Shown one piece after another: positions 1 to 12,842 of a DNA stretch of 64,000 nucleotides. The notes under the pieces were generated by a model, which ran no database searches, was not told the origin of the DNA, and worked only from the letters and a program-made list of their open reading frames with translations. Made by a program: the position numbers and the translations under genes. Within the stretch, counting starts at the first letter, position 1, and each line of letters opens with the position of its first letter. Source of the DNA: Daedaleopsis sinensis (taxonomy: Eukaryota; Basidiomycota; Agaricomycetes; Polyporales; Polyporaceae). The DNA lies in assembly GCA_033807695.1 (NCBI GenBank), contig CM066305.1, positions 3,534,001 to 3,598,000 on the forward strand. Direction: 5' to 3'.

Positions 1-649
1 AAGGCACCAGCACCACCGGTCGGGCGACCGCTACCCTCAGCGTAGATGGCAATGTCACCACCGACGACAATCGCGTTCCGGCCGTCCCAGGAGGCAGACT
101 CGATCCAGTTCACGGCGTTGAAGAGAGCGGCGGTGGAGCCGTAGCAAGCGTTCTTGGAGTCGACGCCCTCAATGTCGGTGTTGCCTGCCTCCGCGAAGTA
201 GTCCATGAGGTGGGTCTTGGTGGATTTTGACTTGTCGATGATGGTCTCGGTGCCGACGTCGATGCGACCAATCGACTTGGGGTCGATGTTGTACTTTTCG
301 ACGAGGCTGGTGACCGCTGGACGAGAGGTTAGGGGCGGCGGGCGGGGAGAGTTACAGGCACATACCGGTGAGTGCGAAGGAATTGATGTCCTCGCGGTCG
401 TCACAGCACGCCATGAACTTCTGGCCGAGACCGATGGTGTACTTGCCCTTGGGGACATTGTCGAAGACCTCGAGCTCCTCCTCCGAGATACACTGCAGAG
501 ACGAGTCAGGATGCGCGGGACTGGTGGTGCGTGCGCTGGACACGTACACGCTGCGGGAAGTACATCTCGACGGCGAGGATGCCGACGTCCTTGGGACGAG
601 GAGGCCCCTGGAGTTCCTGGCTGGTGGACGCGTTTACGGAGATAGTCAT
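1..649 (-). CDS. ERG13: Hydroxymethylglutaryl-CoA synthase, 3' truncated by window edge
   Basis: Condenses acetyl-CoA with acetoacetyl-CoA to HMG-CoA, the entry step of the mevalonate/ergosterol pathway in the cytosol. Exons on the minus strand are 649-548, 492-366 and 316-1 (continuing off the window), with introns of 55 and 49 bp. The N-terminus runs MTISVNAST, then an [11 protein letters not shown] segment and a [10 protein letters not shown] segment typical of the family. The third exon carries the [10 protein letters not shown] active-site block; its catalytic Cys is codon 134 (plus-strand bases 144-146). It is followed by [20 protein letters not shown]. The start at 649 is chosen because translation is in frame into the conserved N-terminal strand. 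Only about the first third of the protein is present. Family recognition is by eye but unambiguous. Confidence 0.93.
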
Positions 650-1056
650 TGTTGTGCGGGGCGGTGGGGAGATGAAGGACAGAAGGACGATGGCAATTGT
701 CGGAAGAAGGGTCGAAGGGGGGATTATAAGTAGTGGAACTCGGATGAGACCAGCTTCGGCTAATAATTTGTGGCGAACGTCGCTCGTACCACCACTATAC
801 TCGCGCCAGAAAACGCGCGCCCTCATTGGTCCGCGCGCCCGGAGCGCCTGCGCACTGGACCATCGGACGACGCTCCAAGTCCGTGCCCCTCCCAACTCGT
901 TCCATTTTCCACTCCATTCCCGATAGTGACAACAAGAACAGTGAGATTGCGTATGTATGATACAGCCCACACTACACCACAGATACAAGATCAATTTCAG
1001 CTCCCAGTACAATCCTCGCGTACCAATACAGTCATCCTTGCTTCCACCTCATGTCT
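650..1056 (-). promoter_or_regulatory. ERG13 promoter and eIF5B 3' flank
   Basis: This 407-bp gap separates the eIF5B stop from the ERG13 start; both genes read to the left. Reading the minus strand, a TTATAA box lies at 729-724, about 75 bp before the ATG, and a CCAAT box lies at 829-825. No supported gene is present. The overlapping ORFs seen here are antisense or frame shadows. Confidence 0.4.
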
Positions 1057-4000
1057 TCACTGCACGCCCAGGCGCTACAGGGCACGGGCAGATCAGATCT
1101 CGTTCGCGCTAGACATGCACCGGGGATACTCACCGACTTCAGCGCCTTGATCAACAACCATTCCTCGTTCGAAACATCGGCCTTGAACGACGTCTGCACA
1201 CAGTCCGTTCAGCTCGGAGCTCGGATGGCCCGTTCACCGGACTCACCTTGAGGACGTCGATGCTCTGTCGCGTGATGTGCGAGTACACCTCGTCCTTGTC
1301 GTCAAAGTGGCGACCAAACATCTTCGCAGACTGGTATACTGCATGCTCGATCTTCACCGCGACACCAGCACCCGCCTGTGACTTCTTGACAATCTGTGCA
1401 TGGACCGTCAGATGCGGTTCCTACTACAAGCGGAGAAACCGGCTCGTACGTCATATGGCTTGTGGTTAATCTGCAGCGAAGTGCTATTTCACGAGCAACG
1501 TGTGAGCTACACACGCGACGGAGAATCATGTGCTTACATCTTCCCCAGGGTGATGATCTCCTTCTTCTGCGTCTCCGGGTCGACCTTGACAACACACAGC
1601 GGAGTGCCGATACGCAGAGTACCGTCCAGGATGTCCACGCCGAGGATGATGGGGTCTCGTTTGGCGTAGGCAGCGATGATCTTCAGTCGACACGGCCACA
1701 CCGCATTAGGGGCGGCGTCTTTCCTCTTCGCTTCCGTTATCTCGTTGTTGTAGGCGGTGAATGCGTCAAACAGGTGGTAGATGATGTCCGCTGCACCGAA
1801 CTTTTAGTAAAACGCCCCGTCGGCTGCGCACAGCACGCACCCTTGAACAGCCGGATACCCATTTCCTCCGCCAACCTCTCCGCATCCTTGTCGACGGTGA
1901 CATCGAAGCAGAGGATGCACGCAAGCTCCTTGGCCTTCTCCAGCATCGTCGCAGCACGCATGACATCCTTCTTGTGCACAGGCCCGATGTTGATCCCGGA
2001 CACTGGGATCTTGCTCGACTTGAGGAAGTCGAGCAACGCCTCGAGCGAGCCGAGAGTGCTGGCTTGCACGCAGACACCGCGCCCGGACTTGTCGATCGAG
2101 TTGAGCAGGGTCGTCAAATCAGACATGACCTCGTCCATGAGGTCTTCCTCGTCGTCATCAGGCCCGCAGACAAGCAGTCGTGAACCAGCGATCGCCTTCT
2201 CGAGGTCGGGCGCGGAAATCTTGACACCCAGCGCCGCTTTCACCTCCTTGTGGTGGACATACGCAGACTGGAGACAGAGATCGTGAGTGGGTGAGGGTAC
2301 GCAGAATGCATCTATCACTCACCTTGATTCGCAGTTCGCGCAACGGCTGTGGAGTCAGGAGCGCACGCACTTGCGTGACGATCGGTCCGTTGAGGCCGCA
2401 GACGACGATCTTGTCTCCTTCGCGTAGGATACCATTCGACAGGACAACATCGATCGTCGTACCTAGACCTTCAATGACCTTCACCTCGAGCACTGTGCAT
2501 TCGAGCTCAGAAAGGTACATCAGCCGGTCGCTCATGCGCTGTTGGGTCAGGTTGACGAGGAGCAAGATCATGTCGGGAACACCTTCGCCTGTCACCGCAG
2601 AGGTAGGCACAATCGAAACGTTGCGCGCAAAGCTTTTGTTGTCGTAGTAGAGAACGGCGTTCAGACCCTGCTCGGCGAAGGCGACGGTGATCTTGGTCGT
2701 CCTGTCCTCAAACTCGCGTTGCACTGAACGCTTCTGCTGCGCGAGTGAGCTGCGGAAATCATTGTCGGGCGTCGCCTCCCAGCCATAGATACGGTCGATT
2801 TTGTTCAGCGCGACAATGAACGGCGTCTTGCGATCCCTCAAGAGTCGCAACGACTCCAGCGTCTGAGGCTCCAAGCCGTGCTGAGGGTGTACGGTTTCAG
2901 CTCGAATCGCATGCCACTCACGGTTCCACACGCACCATGATATCGACGACAAGGATCGCAATGTTACACAGGGAGCTTCCACGAGTACGCAAGTTCGTGA
3001 AAGACTCGTGTCCGGGAGTGTCGATGACGAGTAGACCGGGGATCTTGTACTCCTGCTTCCCATCCTTGTTCAGGACCGCCGTCTTGGTCCGGATGGCATC
3101 CACCGGGAAGTAAGTGGCACCGATCTGTTGTGTAATACCTCCCGCCTCGCCTTCTTGCACGTTCGTTTGACGAATCTATGCAGGCTTTTGTGAGCCTCGA
3201 TCTCCGAGCTGTCGTACGCATTCGGGCTTACCTTGTCCAAGAGCTTCGTCTTACCGGTATCGACGTGTCCAAGAATACAGCAGATAGGACTACGGAGATC
3301 ATCCTTGCTCCTTGCAGCCAGTGCCTCCTCGTGTGCCTTCTGTCGACGAGCCGCAGCCTCCGCTTTCCGCTGCGCAGCCATTCGCTGGGTCTGCGTAACG
3401 CCTTCGTCTGAACTGTCATCATCCGAGCTGTCCTCGTCGGAGGAGTCATCGTCAGAATCCTCCTCCGAAGACGACTCCTCTTCTGAAGAGGACTCTTCCT
3501 TCTTCGGAGGGGCCTTGGCAGCCCCGTTCGACGCTTTCGCAGGAGCTGCAGCGACCTTCGCTGGCGCCGCCGCAGGCTTGGAAGGTGCTGCTGCTGCCTT
3601 CGTAGGTACATCCTTCTTCGCTGAGGCCGCCACCTTTGCGGACCCATTCGCACTGGCGTCCTTCTTCGCAGGCGCAGCAGGTTTGGCTGGAGGAGGTTTG
3701 GACTCATCGTCGCTGCTCTGGTCCCACGAGTCCTTGACACCGTCACCCTTCGCTCCCTCCTCATCACTACTGGCTTCCCAATCGTCCTTGGCCGATTCAG
3801 ACGGAGCCTCTGGCGTTGCAGGCGCGGGCTCGGGCTCCGGTTCTGGCGGCGGTGTCGGAGCCTTCTCTCGTACAGGAGATGGATCGCGAGTACCCGGATG
3901 GCTGCTCCCGGCGACACTCGCCGGTGCCTTCTTCTTCTTGCGGTTGTCGTAGACCACTTTCTTGGGCGCAGGCGCACCTCCACTCTGCTGAAGACCCTCT

Positions 4001-5247
4001 ATTTGCACTCCTGAAGCAAGCAGGGCCTGTTTTCGGAGCTCGGCAGCGCGTTGTTCCTCCTTTTGCTTCTTCGTGAGCAATCGACCCTCTTTCTTCGCCA
4101 ACTCGCGTTTGGCCTGCAAAAACATGTCACTATGCGGAAACCTGAAGAATCCACACTTTAAACATACCTTCTCCTTCTCCTTCCTTCTGTGTTTCTCTTC
4201 CTCTTTGCGGCGCTCCTCCTCTTCGGCTTTCCTCTCCTCCTCCTCGATTCTCTTCCTCTCCTCCTCTTCTCTTCTCCGCGCCTCCTCCTCTAACCGCTTC
4301 TTCTCCTCCATCAAGGCCTTCAGTGCGCTGATACCAGCAGGTCCCTTCTTCTTGCCTGCGGCAGGAGGAGGTGCGGGTGCGGGCTCCTCGTCCTTCTTAG
4401 CCTTCTTCTTTTTCTTCTTCTTCTTTGCATCGCCGTCACCTCCGCCAGCACCGTCGGCCTCGTCGTCATCATCTGCTGGGGCGGCGGGGGTCGGTTCCGG
4501 CGCCGGGGCGGACGCCGGAGCTGCATCGTTTTCAGCCGGACCCTCTGCGGCCTTTTTCGCAGCAGCCTGCGCCTTCTTCTTGGCCTGTGTGACATGGTCT
4601 TAAGTATTGGGAGAGACCGCATGGATGTATCGCGTTACCTTTTCCTTCTCCTTCTTCAGTTTCTCCTTCTCCTTCTTAGACAGAACCTTCGGTCCGCCCT
4701 CGTCTGCATCGGCCCCGTCCTCATCGCCCTTGTCCGCCGCCTCTCCCGCCTCTTCCCCGTCCACAGTCGACTCCTCCTTCCGTGATGGAGCCTTCTTGTC
4801 CTTCTTCTTGTCTTTCTTCGACTTGTTAGACGAGGCCTTGAGGACAGACTGTAAGAGCGGGCGTGAGTATACGGTCACATGTGGTATGCACACAAGATGA
4901 GCCGACGACGAGTAGGGAAGAACGGCTATCCAGAGCATCCCAGTCACATACCATCAGACCACCGAAGTCCTCCTCCTCCTCATCCGCAGGGGGCTCCTCC
5001 ATCCCAAGTGCGGCGAAGGCGGAAATCCCGGCCTTGCCCTTGCCCTGGGGCTTGAGGTCACTATCTGACTCGTCTCCAGCAGCTGCGGATGCATCAGCGT
5101 TGTTTCCCGCAACAGATGTCCCTGCGTTTTCCCTGGATATGGGCGAGATGTGAGTCGGAGTACGGTGGGTAGGGTATACGCGAGGACGGACCAGAAGTCA
5201 TCGTCGTCCTGCTTCTTGCCTTTCTTTCCCTTGTTCTTCGGGGCCAT
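1057..5247 (-). CDS. FUN12: Eukaryotic translation initiation factor 5B (IF2-type GTPase)
   Basis: Ribosome-dependent GTPase that promotes 60S subunit joining at the end of initiation. There are thirteen exons: 5247-5180, 5132-4952, 4848-4639, 4584-4168, 4113-3232, 3175-2936, 2880-2323, 2267-1841, 1790-1538, 1483-1450, 1393-1247, 1193-1134 and 1074-1057. They sum to 3495 nt (1164 aa). The first half is a charged, low-complexity tail ([12 protein letters not shown] start, long K/E and S/D/E runs), as is normal for fungal eIF5B. The GTPase follows: G1 GHVDTGKT near residue 575, G3 DTPGHESF near 635, G4 NKID near 690, then the domain II/III segments. The C-terminal domain IV includes [10 protein letters not shown] and [13 protein letters not shown] sequence (here TRQSIDVLK) and ends LKSRLGVQ. 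The acceptor of the 1790 exon was chosen so that [16 protein letters not shown] is continuous. Upstream neighbour CCT2 reads in the same direction. Confidence 0.93.
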
Positions 5248-5497
5248 TGTACTGACTAGTGTGGGGTATGAGGAGTCGCTTGAATGGGTCTGCGAGCAGC
5301 AGGGATAGCAAAATCGTGGATGGACCGAGAGCGGAGAGAGCAAGACGTCCTCGACTCCCATAAGAAAAGCCGGAAGGCCGTGCCGCCGGTGCCGACATGG
5401 GCGCTTCACACTCACTCGGACTCAGACGGGGTCAGCTGCAGCGGTCTTTGCAAGCAGGTCTACGTGAATTACAATGTATGGCAGTTTACATCCAGTA

Positions 5498-7572
5498 CTA
5501 TACAGCTTCTCTCTTACGTGGCGTCGCCCTCAGAATGTCGTCCACCCTGGGAGCATGGTCAGCACGAATGCGCACACGACATCGCTAGACACATACCTCA
5601 AGATCATCTCCGCTGCTTCGCTCGCGCTGATCACCACCTGGCTCTTCAGCTTGTAGCTCTCGGTGACACCGAGCTTTAGCATCGATCCGATCGTGCCCTC
5701 GTTCATGTCTGTGAAGAGGTCAATTAGGGGGGGCGTGGACAGTCGACTAAACCATGACTCACCAAGACCAGCGTCGTTCTGACCCTCGTAATGCGCAGCC
5801 CTGAGCTTGGCGACGAGATCCGACGAGTCGTAACCCGCGTTGTCCGCGAGGATGGTCGGGATCATTCTGAGAGCCCTCGCGAAAGCCTCCGCAGCGATCG
5901 CCTTCTTGCCCTGCACCTTCCTTGCCTCCTCCTCAACCGCACAGCTCATGAGTGTTTCCGAGCACCCTCCGCCAAGGACGATACGCGTCTCCTTCACCGT
6001 TTGCGAGAGAACCGAGAGCGCGTCGTGTAATGACCGGTCGGCCTCGTCTATCATCTGGTTTGTTGACCCCCGCAGGACGACCGTGCATGCCTCTCCCGCA
6101 GCGACACCGGAGAACTTGATCAGCTGTTTTGCAATCCCTCGTCAGTGACTGATTCAGGCAGGACTGTTACATACGACACACACCTTGTCCTCCCCGATCA
6201 TGATCTCCTCGATCAACTCACACCGTCCGAGTTGTACAAGCTCGGGATGGTCGAACGTACTCGCGATTTCACCGCCAGTGACAAGCGCCAGACGCTCAAC
6301 ACCCTCGAAGTCTGCATGCTCGATGGTCAGGATGCCTTTCTCGGCGAGGAGCGACTCGGGGTAGTTGTAGATGAGTTGTCGGTTGACGAAGCAGTTGATA
6401 CCGTGAGATGCGATGGCTTCGACCTTTGACTTCATTTTCTCCTACTGGCGGTGTGAGATCGCAAAGCCAACACCAAGCGCGCCTGCGCGCACCTTCTCTG
6501 CCCGTTCAAGCTCGGCCAATTTTCCAGTGCTGTCTACCTTAATCTTTGCCCCGAATACTTTGATCTTGTCAGTGTCCATGGCTTGTTCGTGGTGTCAGGA
6601 TACGTTCTCAGTAACAAGTGGAAGGTAATGACTGACAGGTGTTGGCGATGAGGATCTTCGCATTCTCAAGACGCTTTGGGCAGTTAGTCCCGATGGCCTT
6701 GTCGAGGATGAAACCTGTCGATATTAGTAAGTCAATTCTGTCAAGCGTGTTTGCATTGCAGGGAGATCTACCTTCATCGAGGTACGAGTCGGTCAGCTTG
6801 CCACCAGCCTTCTTGATGATCTGAATATGCTCTAGATTTGTAGAGCCCTGCACACACCGATAGGTCAGAGATTATCACTACTAGAGCAGGAGTTAAAAGG
6901 TGAAGATATACTTTGAGGCGGAGAACGGCGTCTACAGCAAGGTTGGCGAAGTATTCCTTGTCCTGAGAGAGGACTTTTGAAGAAAGAGTGGTGCGTGCGA
7001 TGTTGACAAGATCTTGTCTGAAGCGTGCAGGATCGGTGCTGGAGGATGTTGCAGAAGGCGCGATTGGACTTGGAAGTGATTTGCAGACTCAAGGAGAGAC
7101 GCACCTGTTATCCTTAGCGGCCAATTCTAGTGCACGCAATGCAGCAGCACTCGCTATTCGGTAACCCTCAATAATAGTTTGGGGGTGTATTTTCTGAGCG
7201 ATGAGCTTCTCTGCTTCGCGAAGAAGTTCGGCGGCCAGGACGCAAACACTAGTTGTTCCATCTCCAATTTCATCGTCCTGAACTTTTGAGATGTTGACGA
7301 GGATCTTGGCGGCGGCATTGTCGAGCTGTATAGATTTGAGTATAGTCGCTCCATCGTTAGTCACGTTGATGTCTCCCGAGGACCCCGACTGGAGAATCTT
7401 GTTCATGCCCTTGGGTCCGAGAGTAGATTTCACGAGATCTCCGAGGGCAAGTGCACCGACGAAGGACGCGAGACGCGCATTCTCGGCCTTTTCTTCTGTC
7501 GCCTGCAAGAACGGTGAGCAAGCACGTCGGGACAGCCAAAGAGAGACGTACCTCTGCACCAAAGATATTCAT
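5498..7572 (-). CDS. CCT2: T-complex protein 1 subunit beta (CCT chaperonin)
   Basis: Beta subunit of the hetero-octameric TRiC/CCT chaperonin that folds actin and tubulin in the cytosol. There are ten exons: 7572-7552, 7502-7105, 7038-6912, 6847-6772, 6714-6637, 6581-6493, 6441-6184, 6123-5763, 5708-5597 and 5546-5498. They give 1569 nt, 522 aa, close to the family norm. It starts MNIFGAE, a CCT2 hallmark. It has STLGPKG near residue 35, NDGATIL near 57 and the nucleotide-binding GDGTTS near 87-92. Later come [24 protein letters not shown] and a C-terminal [18 protein letters not shown]. The acceptor at 7038 gives a 66-bp intron; an alternative at 7068 would leave a 36-bp intron, which is short for this genome. 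The start is 263 bp from the divergent PMT gene. Confidence 0.94.
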
Positions 7573-7835
7573 TGCGGTAGATCGTGAAGGGGCAGCTGGT
7601 GGAAGGAGGACTGAGGTGCGCGGCTACGAGACGCCCATTCTCGAAATATGCGCGTAGTGCTATGTGTCACGTGCGGGGCATCGCATACCACGTCGACTGC
7701 GCTGCGCGATGATCCAAGTCCCTCTCCTCCGCTCCTCGCTGTTCTCGACGACGACCGACTGCTCTTCGCTGGCATCTTTCTCTCCTTTCTCCTCGTCTTT
7801 CTTCCCTGGCGCGCCTCGTTAGTCTTCGCTAGGCC
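7573..7835. promoter_or_regulatory. Divergent promoter CCT2 / PMT1
   Basis: This 263-bp gap lies between the two start codons. It contains a palindromic CACGTG E-box at 7668-7673, a two-unit heat-shock-like TTCTCGAA nearby, and a pyrimidine-rich tract running into the PMT start. No clear TATA box is visible. The roles of these sites are inferred. Confidence 0.45.
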
Positions 7836-10800
7836 ATGTCTGGCAGCGTCCGTGCACGCGCTGGCAGGCTGCCCTCTCCCGTTCGCCATGCGCAGCCCGC
7901 TATCACCTCCCAACGCTTTCCCCATCCCCGACACGAACATCTGGACGCTGACGAGCGGCGCGAGGCTGCGTCCAAAGGTCTGCGCCCCGGGCGCCGGACG
8001 CACGCAACCGGCGGACTCAATCTCTCTCCCGGAGAGTGGAAACTGCTTATTGTCATCGTTCTCGTAGCGGCCGCAGTCCGCCTTTTCCGTATCTCCCAGC
8101 CAAACAGTGTTGTGTAAGTCTTACTTCCTACCGCATATATGCAATGACTATATGCGCATATATGCACACAGTTTCGATGAAGTTCACTTTGGCAAGTTCG
8201 CGTCCAAGTACATTAAATCCACTTACTTTGTCGACGTCCATCCCCCCCTCGCGAAGCTCCTCATTACGCTCGCCGGCTGGACTTTCGGCTATGACGGCAA
8301 CTTTGACTTCAAGGACATTGCAAAGTCAGTCGTACTTGCCTCTACTCAACGAGGGACCCAATTGACGTCATCGCAGAGTCTACGAGAATGTGCCCTTCGT
8401 CGCAATGCGCATGTTGCCCGCTCTCTTAGGTGTCGCCACCGTTCCTCTCGCCTACCTTACTCTTCGAGCGCTTGACTGTCGTGTCACCACCGCTCTCCTC
8501 GCATCGCTCTTCGTCACCTTCGAAAATGGCATGATCACTCAATCCCGGCACATCCTGCTCGACTCCCCTCTCATCTTCTTCACCGCTCTCACCACTTTCG
8601 CGTGGACTTGTTTCTGCAACGAAAACTACTATGAGGCATTCACCGAGGACTGGTGGATTTGGCTCATCATGAGCGGTCTCTCCCTTGGCGCTGTCGTCAG
8701 CTGCAAGTGGGTCGGTCTGTTCACGATTGCTACCGTTGGTCTGGGTACTCTCAAGCAGCTCTGGGATCTCCTCGGCGACCTTCGCGTTCCTCCTAAGCTG
8801 TTCATCAAGCACTTCACGGCTCGTGCACTCTGCCTCATCCTCATCCCCTCGGTCTTTTACATGTCCATGTTCGGCATCCACTTTGCGATTCTGACTAACT
8901 CTGGAGATGGAGACGGTTTCATGAGCTCCGAGTTCCAGCACACCCTTCGCGGGCGCGGCATGGCCGACACGTACGCAGATGTCGCTTTGGGCTCGGAGAT
9001 CACCCTTCGCCATGTCAACACTCAGGGCGGATATCTGCACTCGCATCCCCACAACTACCCTGGTGGCAGCAAGCGTCAGTTGTTAATTCTCTATCTCTTG
9101 CCTCTCACAAATCTGACATAATCTCATACAATAGAGCAGCAAGTTACCCTCTACCCTCACCGGGACACGAACAACGACTGGCGCATTGTGAATGCCACCA
9201 CCGACGGGGACCCATACACCAACTGGGCTGACCACGACATCGCATACATTACTTCTGGCATGCGTGTCAAGATCCGGCATATTCAGACCGAAAAATCGCT
9301 GCACTCGCACGACGTCCGACCTCCAGTTTCTGATGTCGACTTCCAGCAGGAGGTCTCTGGATATGGTATTCCTGGCTACGCTGGTGACTCAAACGATGAC
9401 TGGGTCGTTGAGATACACAAAGGCGACAGGCGAGACAAGGAGTCGTATAAGCGTCTTAGGACTTTGCGCACACAATTCCGCCTTAGGCATGTCATGACCG
9501 GTTGCTACTTGTTCTCCCACAAGGTCAAGCTCCCGGAATGGGCGTACGAGCAACAAGAGGTGACTTGCAACAAGCAAGCTGTCATGGCCAACTCGCTCTG
9601 GTATATCGAGACCAACCATCACTCGAAGTGTAGGTGCTCCCCATGCATATCGTCATCATGTATTGAACATCTCGTAGTGCCCGCGGACGCCCCCAAGGTC
9701 AACTACAAACTACCAGGCTTCTTCTCCAAGTTCTGGGAGCTCCAAAAAGTGATGTGGATCACCAACGCGGGGTTGACCGACCGTCACACGTATGATTCGC
9801 GTCCGGATGCTTGGCCACGTCTCCGCCGCGGCATTGTATGCGTCTTTCTATATGCTATATGCGAACTGCTCACATAGTGTAATTCCGCATAGAACTTTTG
9901 GGTCAAGGACCACCGCCAGATCTACCTGCTCGGCAACCCCATGATTTGGTACCTCAGCAGCGCAGCCGTTTTCGCGTACGCCGCCGTCCGTGGCCTCCTC
10001 GTTCTGCGTGCGAAGCGCGGCTGCCGCGACTTTGACAACAGTGAGCAACTTGCTTCTCCGCTTCATGCACTGTCTGAACATCGTCCTCATAGCCAAAGTG
10101 GTAAAATACGACACTCTTTGCGGATTCTTGTTCATCGGATGGGCTCTCCACTACGTGCCGTTCTACATCATGCAGCGCCAGCTCTTCCTGCACCACTACT
10201 TCCCTGCGCTCTACTTTGCCATTCTGCTCTCGTGCGCGTGTTTCGACCTCGTAACATCGACGCTGCGACCACGACTGCGGCTACAGATCGCGGCCGTGCT
10301 GCTCGTGATCGCGATCTGGAACTACTCGTACTTCAGTCCTCTCGCGTACGGCTTGCCGTGGACCAAGGCCAAGTGCCACAAGGCGAAATGGCTCAAATCG
10401 TGGGATTTCTCATGGTGAGCGCGATCCAGCTTTCTACAGGAGCTGTTGGCTCATTGTCACTCCAACAGCAATGATTTCCTGGATGATGTAAGTTTCGCAA
10501 TCGGTTCGTAGTGAACAGCGCTCATGCCGCCCACAGTACTCAGGATATAAGGGTACCGCCGTCGCAACACCCAAGGCGTCGTCCCCTGCCCTCGTCAACC
10601 AAGAAATCCCGGAAGGCCGCGGTGCGGTCGCGATCGGCGAGCCCGTGCAGATCCAGAAGAAGCCAGCGGCGGACGCGGACACGACGACGCTCGCGTTCGG
10701 CCAGGCGGAGCCCGGCCGCGACATCTTCGCGGATCACCCCCACAACGAGATCAAGAGCGTGGTGGGCGACGCCCACGCGGCCGCGGAGGTGCACAAGGAG

Positions 10801-11151
10801 GCGAACGCGGCGAACGTGGATAACGTCTATGCGGCGACCGAGGCGGCGAACGTGGGCGAAGAGGCGACTGTCCCCGCCGCAAGCTCCTCAGTCTCCGCGT
10901 CGTCGTCGTCGTCGTCATCGTCATCGTCCGAGCCGTCGTTGTCGTCGTCGTCGTCGTCGTCGTCTGCCGTCGAGAGCTCTGTTGCTGAGAAGCCTGCCGC
11001 GGACAGTTCGTCCGCGGCATCGTCCGACAGTGCGACAACGTCCGCGGCGGAGACCCCTGCGGCGAATCACGCTGAGGGCCCGAAGGGCGAAGAACAGGTA
11101 GAGGCGGAGCGTGTGCGCGCGGAGCTCTTCCCCGACGCCCAGAAGGAATGA
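7836..11151 (+). CDS. PMT1: Dolichyl-phosphate-mannose--protein O-mannosyltransferase, PMT1 family
   Basis: ER membrane enzyme that transfers mannose from dolichyl-phosphate-mannose to Ser/Thr of secretory proteins. Exons are 7836-8113, 8172-8324, 8377-9074, 9135-9629, 9678-9835, 9893-10040, 10093-10414, 10469-10487 (19 bp) and 10537-11151, giving 2886 nt, 961 aa. The first TM helix ([15 protein letters not shown]) is followed by the luminal [16 protein letters not shown] with the conserved Asp-Glu, then [13 protein letters not shown] repeats span about residues 330-510 ([38 protein letters not shown]). The C-terminal TM block contains IYLLGNP and [11 protein letters not shown]1 rather than PMT2/PMT4 is judged from the [10 protein letters not shown] and GYDGNFDFK wording. 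The last exon adds a Ser-rich hydrophilic tail of about 170 aa with TCG trinucleotide runs at 10900-10965. Confidence 0.92.
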
Positions 11152-11384
11152 TCGCCTAGTATACCTGCTATGTAAAACGACTGCACCTCCGTCTGTCTGT
11201 CTGTTCTCGACTCGCGCTTGTTATCGCTGCCTATGATATATATTGGAACTGGTTGTAAACGCACATCGCACATCGCACGGACCCTGTCATAGTATGTACG
11301 GTACTTAATTGTTCTCCCGAAAGCGTCCCAGCCGGATAGCCATCCCCGAAATACATCTCGCTCCTTGCAACTGCACTGCCCGCC
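11152..11384. other. Convergent 3' intergenic region
   Basis: This is 233 bp between the stops of PMT1 (+) and cyclin C (-). It holds AT-richer 3'-UTR-like sequence with a TATGATATATATTGG stretch. No gene is seen. Confidence 0.6.
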
Positions 11385-12842
11385 TCAGCCCGCCGCCTGC
11401 GTCCGCTCGAGCCGCTTGTTGATGGGGACAGACCTCCCGCTCTGCGGATGTGCGACGTCGAGCGAGCGCTGCTCGCGCATGTGCAGCAGCAGCTGCACGA
11501 GCTGCACGGGCGTCACGACCTCGTCCCCGTCCTTCTCCTTCTCCTTCTCCTCCTTCGCAGGGATGTCCGCGCCGCCCCTGCCCCGGCGCAGCGGGCGGTG
11601 CTGCAGGACGTACGCGGCGCGCGCGGCCTCGTCCTCGCTGTAGCGGTCCCAGAGCGCGTAGAGCGCGACGATCTCCTGCGCGACGGCCGCGACGAGCGGC
11701 ACGCTCACGTTCAGGCCTGCCATGAAGCCCACGATGTCCTGCGGCGCGTGCTGCCCCGAGGGCTTCTTCTGCGTGTACGAGGCGGAGCGGGAGGAGCGGC
11801 GCGTGGGCGAGCCCGAGTGGCTGTGGCTATGGCTGTGGGAGGACGTAGAGGCGGAGGAGGCGGCGGCGGTCTGCTGCTGGATGGCGGCGCGCGTGGGCGC
11901 GTGGAAGGCGAGGGTGAGGTAGATGGCGGCGATCGCGATCAGGTGCGGAGGGTAGAGGAGGCAGAGCTCGGAGCGGTAGGTGTCGTTGATGATGAACCTA
12001 GGCGAGAGGTGAGTGAGGGGTGTGGGCGAGAACAGAAGAGGAAGAAGAGGGAGACAGACCATGCCATCTGCAGGGCGCCCTCCTGGAGCTCGAGCTTGCC
12101 CTCGCCGGTGCCCCAGTAGCGCGGGCCGTCGGCATCGTCGGCGTCCGCCTCGCCGGCCTCGGCCTCGGGGAAGGCGGCGGCGCCCTCCTTGCCGCAGAGG
12201 GTCATGAGGGTGCGGTAGGGGTGGAAGACGGTGAGATTGCACTCGAGCTCGTCGACGAGGTAGAACTCCATCTCCGCGAGCTTGGAGTTGTCGGACGGGA
12301 ACGTCTTGATCCCGTATTCCTCGTCTGCGCGGGGGGTGAGCGGGACAAGCGAGGGGACACGGAGACGGGACGGACTCACTGGCGAAGAGCATGCGGGCCT
12401 CGGAGACGACGTTCTTGATGTGCACGGGGGACTCCTCGGCCTTTGCGGCGACATAGCAGCAGGCGGCGATGACGAGAAACGGGTCGGTCTCGCAGTAGGA
12501 GTTCTTGAGGTAGAACCTGCGGAAGAAGACGGTCGCGGTCGCGATCACGCGCTGCCGGAGCTGCAGTTTCTTCCCGAGCTTCGAGATGACTGCGGGGCGG
12601 GTGAGGGCGTGCGGGACACGGTGCAAGACGGGGCACGTACGGTTCGCAAAGAAGATGTTGAGGAAGGCGAGGTGGTCCGGGGTCTCGACGTACTGGACGT
12701 CGTCGGAGCGGGCCTGGGCGAGGGTGGACCTGTCGACGAGCCACCGCTTGCTGTGTGCGCACCGTCGGGCAGTCAGCGAGCGGGCAGCGAGCGAGAGCGG
12801 GGACACAGACTAGTGCGAGCTCGACCAGAAGTTGGTCGCCAT
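11385..12842 (-). CDS. SSN8: Cyclin C (Mediator CDK8-module cyclin)
   Basis: Regulatory partner of CDK8 in the Mediator kinase module. Exons are 12842-12811, 12750-12641, 12589-12380, 12324-12060 and 11997-11385, giving 1230 nt, 409 aa. It opens [15 protein letters not shown], the cyclin C signature at the N-terminus. The cyclin box follows: [20 protein letters not shown], then [20 protein letters not shown]. The second cyclin fold contains [20 protein letters not shown] and [18 protein letters not shown]. Compared with yeast and animal proteins it has an acidic insert after HPYRTLM and a His/Ser-rich disordered insert before the last helices, as is common in basidiomycetes. Convergent with PMT1 and divergent from MDH. 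Confidence 0.9.

Noticed and set aside
3233..3952. 239-codon plus-strand ORF rich in Ser/Glu/Ala
   Set aside because: Exact antisense of the low-complexity acidic exon of eIF5B; codon pattern explains the openness.
7069..7104. 36-bp intron option in CCT2
   Set aside because: Shorter than any other intron in the window; the 66-bp choice gives a better match to the family ([13 protein letters not shown]).
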